This document shows positions 60,149-64,000 of a stretch of DNA of 64,000 nucleotides, in pieces. The stretch lies in assembly GCA_031396205.1 (NCBI GenBank), contig JANNKH010000106.1:1-64000 (forward strand). Reading direction: 5' to 3'. Below the pieces are notes generated by a model. The model was not told where the DNA came from. It made no database searches and worked only from the letters and a program-made list of their open reading frames with translations. Source of the stretch: CAISIP01 sp031396205. Its GTDB lineage: Bacteria > Pseudomonadota > Gammaproteobacteria > Burkholderiales > Burkholderiaceae_C. Within the stretch, counting starts at the first letter, position 1. Every line of letters begins with the position of its first letter. The position numbers were made by a program, and so were the translations under genes.

Positions 60149-60586
60149 TCAGCGCCGCAGCCCGATCAAGTAGGCGAGCACGTCGGCCTTCTCGGCGGCG
60201 CTGCATTCGCGCGCGAGCACGTCCTTGCAATTGCGGCGGAACCATTTGTCGACCCGGGCGCTGTCGGTGAACGCGCGCGGGTTGAATGCCGGCGCCAGCG
60301 GCGCGATGTCCTTGCCGGTGCTGGCGTGTTGCCCGGTCTGCGTCGGCGGATTGCCGTGGCAGGAACTGCACGACCAGGCACCGCCATGGCGGCTGGTGAA
60401 GAACGCGCCGCCCCGTTCAGCGTTGCCGGGCGCGCCGGCCTGTGCGCTCCAGGTGGTCAGTTGTTCAGCCGCGCTGGTATCCGCCGCTGCGGCCGGCAGG
60501 CACGCCAACATGGCAAGTACGATCATCAGAGTTTCGCGTGCCGCGCCGGGTGTGCGGCCGATGCCGGGCAAAATGGGTTTGGACAT
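60149..60586 (-). CDS. SHP-type oxygen-binding cytochrome c (DUF1924)
   Basis: A 145-residue frame encoding a small exported c-type cytochrome. Haem attachment is Cys73-His77 (CSSCH). FNPRAFTDSARVDKWFRRNC carries Asn102, the likely labile distal ligand known from Rhodobacter sphaeroides haem protein, and Cys120/Cys128 correspond to its disulfide. SHP binds O2, NO and other small ligands when reduced. The true start may be the ATG at 60526, which begins directly with the signal peptide MIVLAMLACLPAAAA. It is the first gene of the SHP-DHC-b561 unit and divergent from the PepSY/two-component genes. Confidence 0.88.
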   Translation of the reverse strand: MSKPILPGIGRTPGAARETLMIVLAMLACLPAAAADTSAAEQLTTWSAQAGAPGNAERGGAFFTSRHGGAWSCSSCHGNPPTQTGQHASTGKDIAPLAPAFNPRAFTDSARVDKWFRRNCKDVLARECSAAEKADVLAYLIGLRR

Positions 60587-60655
60587 GCGTGTACCGATGT
60601 AGTTGGATGGCTGTCATGCTGCGCCACCGCGTCTGTACGCAGGCTGAAGGGCGCG

Positions 60656-60672
60656 TTCATCTGGTGTTCAGA
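60656..60672 (+). promoter_or_regulatory. Candidate response-regulator site
   Basis: TTCATC (60656) and TTCAGA (60667) form an 11-bp-period direct repeat of the kind bound by OmpR/PhoB-type regulators. It lies 47 bp before the PepSY start and in the shared control region with the SHP operon. Confidence 0.35.
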
Positions 60673-60718
60673 CAACGCGCGCCACAATGCAGTGTTGTCG
60701 TGTTTCCCGGTTCAGCCC

Positions 60719-61038
60719 ATGTCCAGATTCCTGTCCGTCCTGATCGCCTTGCCGCTGTTGCTGGCATTGCCGCCGGTTGCTGTGGCGGATGGCGAACGCG
60801 ACCATGACCGGGCGCGCGCGGCGCTGCGCGCCGGAGAGGTGTTGCCGTTGGCGACGATCCTGGAGCGGGTCGCGCGCCAGCATCCGGGTCAGGTGCTGGA
60901 GGTCGAACTCGAACGCGAGCACGGGCGCTGGGTGTACGAACTCAAGCTGTTGCGCAACAGCGGGGCGCTGGTCAAGCTCGAGGTGGACGCGCGCGATGGC
61001 AGCGTGCTGCGGCGCAAGGGCGAGCCCCAGGATCGTTG

Positions 61039-61039
<1 letters not shown>
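60719..61039 (+). CDS. Small periplasmic PepSY-domain protein
   Basis: A 106-residue exported protein. The signal peptide MSRFLSVLIALPLLLALPPV is followed by a single PepSY domain (EVLPLATILERVARQHPGQVL, WVYELKLLRNSGALVKLEVD). PepSY proteins often sit beside two-component systems and are thought to modulate the sensor in the periplasm. Its TGA overlaps the ATG of the response regulator by one base, so the three genes form one unit. The long frame upstream to 60107 is not used. Confidence 0.9.
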
Positions 61040-61694
<655 letters not shown>

Positions 61695-61698
<4 letters not shown>

Positions 61699-63095
61699 GG
61701 ACCTGGCCGGTGACCTCGCTGCGCCTGCGCCTGCTGGGCTTGACCGCGGCGGGCCTGGCGCTGGCGTTGCTGCTGGCCTGGTTCGTGCTCGGTGGCTTGT
61801 TCCGCGACGAGGTGATGCGCCAGTTCCGGCAGGCACTGGAACAACAGTTGGACCAACTGACGGCACGGGTGGAGTTCGACGCGCTGGGTGGACCCATCGT
61901 CAACGAGGCCGGCTTGTCCGATCCGCGCTGGCAAAAACCCTATTCCGGACTGTATTGGCAGATCAGCAGTAACGACCAGAGTGCATTGTTGCGCTCGCGC
62001 TCATTGTGGGACACCCGCCTGGCCAACGCCGCAGACGATCTGGGGGACGCCACCGTGCATGCCCATGTCGCCACTGGGCCACAGGGCGTACCCCTGCTGG
62101 TGCTCGAACGGGTCGTACGATCGGTGGACAGGCGCGAGGCGCAATGGCGCCTGCTGGTGGCTGCGGATACCCGTGCGGTACAGGATGCCGTCGGCCGGTT
62201 TAGTGGCGTGCTCGGGTTGTCACTGCTGGCGCTACTGGCGCTGCTGCTGGCGGCCGCCTGGGCGCAGGTGGCGCTGGGGCTGGCGCCGCTGCGTGCCTTG
62301 CAACAGGCGCTGGCCGCGCTGCAGGCAGGTCGCACCCAGCGCCTGCAGGGTCTGGCTCCGCTGGAGGTGCAGCCGCTGGTGGATGGCTTCAACGCGGTAC
62401 TCGAACGCCATGCGCAGCTCCTGCAGCGAGCGCGACAACAGGCCGGCGACCTGGCACATGCGGTCAAGACACCGCTGGCGGTACTCGGTCTGGCCGCCGA
62501 AGCGGTCATTGCGAAGCCTTCCGGCGCGACCGCACCGTCGGTCGACGCGCAACTGGTGCTGGAGCAGGTCGAGCAGGTCCGTCGCCAGGTGGACTGGCAC
62601 CTGGCCCGTGCCCGGGCGACGGGCGGGCATGGGCTGCCGGGCCATCGTGTCGAGATGGCTCCCGTCGTGCGCGACTTGCTGCGTGTGATGGACAAGGTGC
62701 ACGCGGCGCGTGCGCTCACGCTGCGTTGTGCACACATCAACGCCGACCTGGCATTTGCCGGCGAGGAGCAGGATCTGCAGGAAATACTGGGCAACCTCTT
62801 CGACAACGCCTGCAAATGGGCGCACAAGGTCGTGTCGGTCGACGTGCAGCGGGCGCGCGAGATGGCGACGTCGATGCTGGTGGTCACGGTGCAGGACGAT
62901 GGCCCCGGTATCGCAACGCAGCAGCGTGATTCCATGCTGGCGCGCGGCGCACGCATCGACGAATCGGTGTCGGGTTCCGGCCTGGGTCTTGCGATCGTGG
63001 CCGACCGGATTGGCGCGTATGGCGGCACGATGATGCTGGAAACTGCGCCGCTGGGCGGGCTGCAAGTGGTGATTCAGCTGCCCGCAGCGCCGTGA
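61695..63095 (+). CDS. Sensor histidine kinase
   Basis: A 466-residue membrane kinase. TM1 is about 10-33, a periplasmic sensor of about 130 residues follows, TM2 is about 170-192, and then HAMP. The phosphorylated His is His255 in LAHAVKTPLAVL. N-box NLFDNACKWA, G1 DDGPGI and G2 GSGLGLAIV complete the ATPase domain. It resembles PhoQ/QseC-type sensors. The GTG start overlaps the response-regulator stop. The small PepSY protein upstream may tune its periplasmic domain. Confidence 0.93.
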
Positions 63096-63114
63096 GCGGG
63101 TTGCGCGGCGGCAC

Positions 63115-63501
63115 TCATGGACACTGCATCACGCCACCCACGTTCTGGCACGTCCGCCCATCGGGCCGCACCAGTGCGCCGCCGACCGCGTTGTAGCGGA
63201 TTGCGTCGGAGCCCCAGCATCCGGTGCTGTCGCAGGTCCCGGAGAAGGTCCGGGGCGGCACCGGGGTGACGGTGATCGCCGGCGCTGGCAGCGTCGGCGA
63301 CCGGATCTGCCCGGCGGCCGAGGGCACCTGGATCGGTGCCTGATAGGCGCGGCGTGCGGCGGTGCGCGCTGGTGCCGATGCGGGGGTGGGCGCCGATGCA
63401 GCCGGGGCGATTGCGCTTGCCCGCTCGTCGGCGAGAGACGCGGTGCATGGCACCAGCATGGTCAAGGTGACCATGGTTACCCACGAGTTGCTTGCTCCCA
63501 T
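63115..63501 (-). CDS. Secreted hypothetical protein
   Basis: A 128-residue protein with a signal peptide ending near PCTASLA. An Ala/Pro-rich linker (about 28-85) is followed by a cysteine-containing C-terminal module: GTCDSTGCWGSDAIRYN, then RPDGRTCQNVGGVMQC. I recall similar CDxxGCW...C...MGxxVQC tails in small Burkholderiales exported proteins of unknown function; four cysteines suggest two disulfides. It is divergent from the aldo/keto reductase with only 14 bp between start codons. Confidence 0.7.
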   Translation of the reverse strand: MGASNSWVTMVTLTMLVPCTASLADERASAIAPAASAPTPASAPARTAARRAYQAPIQVPSAAGQIRSPTLPAPAITVTPVPPRTFSGTCDSTGCWGSDAIRYNAVGGALVRPDGRTCQNVGGVMQCP

Positions 63502-63515
63502 GTATAACTGATCGC

Positions 63516-64000
63516 ATGATGGCAAAAAAGTTGCACCGACGTGAATGGATCGGCTTTGCCGCAGGCATGGTGGGCGCGGCTGGTGGCGTCGCGGCGCCAG
63601 CACAGCCGGCGTCGGACGTGCTGCGCAAGCCGGTCGGCTCCAGCGGCGGCTCGCTGCCGGTGATCGGCCTGGGCAGCTGGATCACCTTCAACGTCGGCGA
63701 CGACCCGCAGGCGCGCAAGTCCTGCGCCGAGGTCATGCGCCAATTCTTCCTGGCCGGCGGCCGTCTGATTGACTCGTCGCCGATGTATGGTTCGTCGCAG
63801 CCGGTCATTGGCGAGGCGCTGCAGGTGCTGGACGCGCGCGGGCAGGTTTTCTCGGCCGACAAGGTCTGGACCTCTGGAGACGGGCGCGCGCAGATCGAGG
63901 CCTCGCGCCGGCATTGGGGTGTGCCGGGTTTCGATCTGCTGCAGGTGCACAACCTGCTGGACTGGCGCACGCAGCTGCCGCTGCTGTTCGAACTCAAACG
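63516..64000 (+). CDS. Aldo/keto reductase family protein, 5' part (runs off window)
   Basis: The frame from the ATG at 63516 stays open to the end of the window (161 complete codons). It begins KKLHRREWIGFAAGMVGAAG, a Tat-like signal, then GSSGGSLPVIGLGSWITFNV, the aldo/keto reductase opening with its GLG motif. GGRLIDSSPMYGSSQPVIGE follows, containing the catalytic Asp and Tyr of the family, and FDLLQVHNLLD carries the His. Exported aldo/keto reductases of this kind are common in proteobacteria; the substrate is unknown. The C-terminal half lies outside. Confidence 0.87.
   Translation, partial: MMAKKLHRREWIGFAAGMVGAAGGVAAPAQPASDVLRKPVGSSGGSLPVIGLGSWITFNVGDDPQARKSCAEVMRQFFLAGGRLIDSSPMYGSSQPVIGEALQVLDARGQVFSADKVWTSGDGRAQIEASRRHWGVPGFDLLQVHNLLDWRTQLPLLFELK

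Overview
The window looks like a chromosomal segment of a high-GC betaproteobacterium, probably order Burkholderiales (Comamonadaceae or a relative). The reasons are four solitary Bug/TctC-type binding proteins with no TctA/TctB, Burkholderiales-style intergenic palindromes, a glutathione-based redox set (gshA, gor) and a PEP-CTERM protein. I see no rRNA, tRNA, transposase or phage gene.

Layout. 1-294 is the trailer end of a type I-E CRISPR array that continues to the left. 377-19894 is mostly housekeeping and amino-acid metabolism: gshA, an amidase, an ornithine-cyclodeaminase homologue, creA, a Bug receptor, an RCC1-like protein, an XRE-cupin regulator divergent from the threonine-to-glycine pair kbl-tdh, an M48 lipoprotein protease, glutathione reductase, argE, an atypical SDR, a membrane-anchored SxxK serine hydrolase, AMP nucleosidase and an Asp/Glu-racemase homologue. 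19915-26615 holds a GMC oxidoreductase, a crotonase, the organic-peroxide module ohrR-ohr, a DUF2855 protein, a two-TM potassium channel, a MOSC protein and a PEP-CTERM protein. 26616-27162 has no intact gene, but it contains the 3' end of a WYL-domain regulator gene running into one type I-C-like CRISPR repeat, which suggests a deleted I-C locus.

27163-47054 is the most distinctive part: 17 genes on the minus strand, nearly all within 0-55 bp of each other or overlapping. They encode a Liv-type ABC importer, two acyl-CoA-synthetase-family ligases, two thiolases, two RPE65/lignostilbene-dioxygenase-family oxygenases, a nitronate-monooxygenase-like flavoprotein, a PaaN-like aldehyde dehydrogenase, an alpha/beta hydrolase, a Bug receptor, a lipocalin-like protein and a regulator made of two fused HxlR units. 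I infer import, oxidative alkene cleavage, aldehyde oxidation, CoA activation and thiolysis of an unsaturated, possibly aromatic or isoprenoid, substrate. The substrate is unknown.

47155-52137 carries the kinase srkA and a GntR-controlled unit with a PdxA-family dehydrogenase coupled to a Bug receptor. 52177-52341 is a small remnant resembling inorganic pyrophosphatase. 52378-58605 holds a large SARP/BTAD-ATPase regulator divergent from a truncated haemoglobin, and a P-type ATPase. 58797-63095 is a cytochrome module (b561, dihaem cytochrome c, SHP-type cytochrome) divergent from a PepSY protein and a two-component system. The window ends in a small secreted hypothetical protein and the 5' part of an aldo/keto reductase gene.
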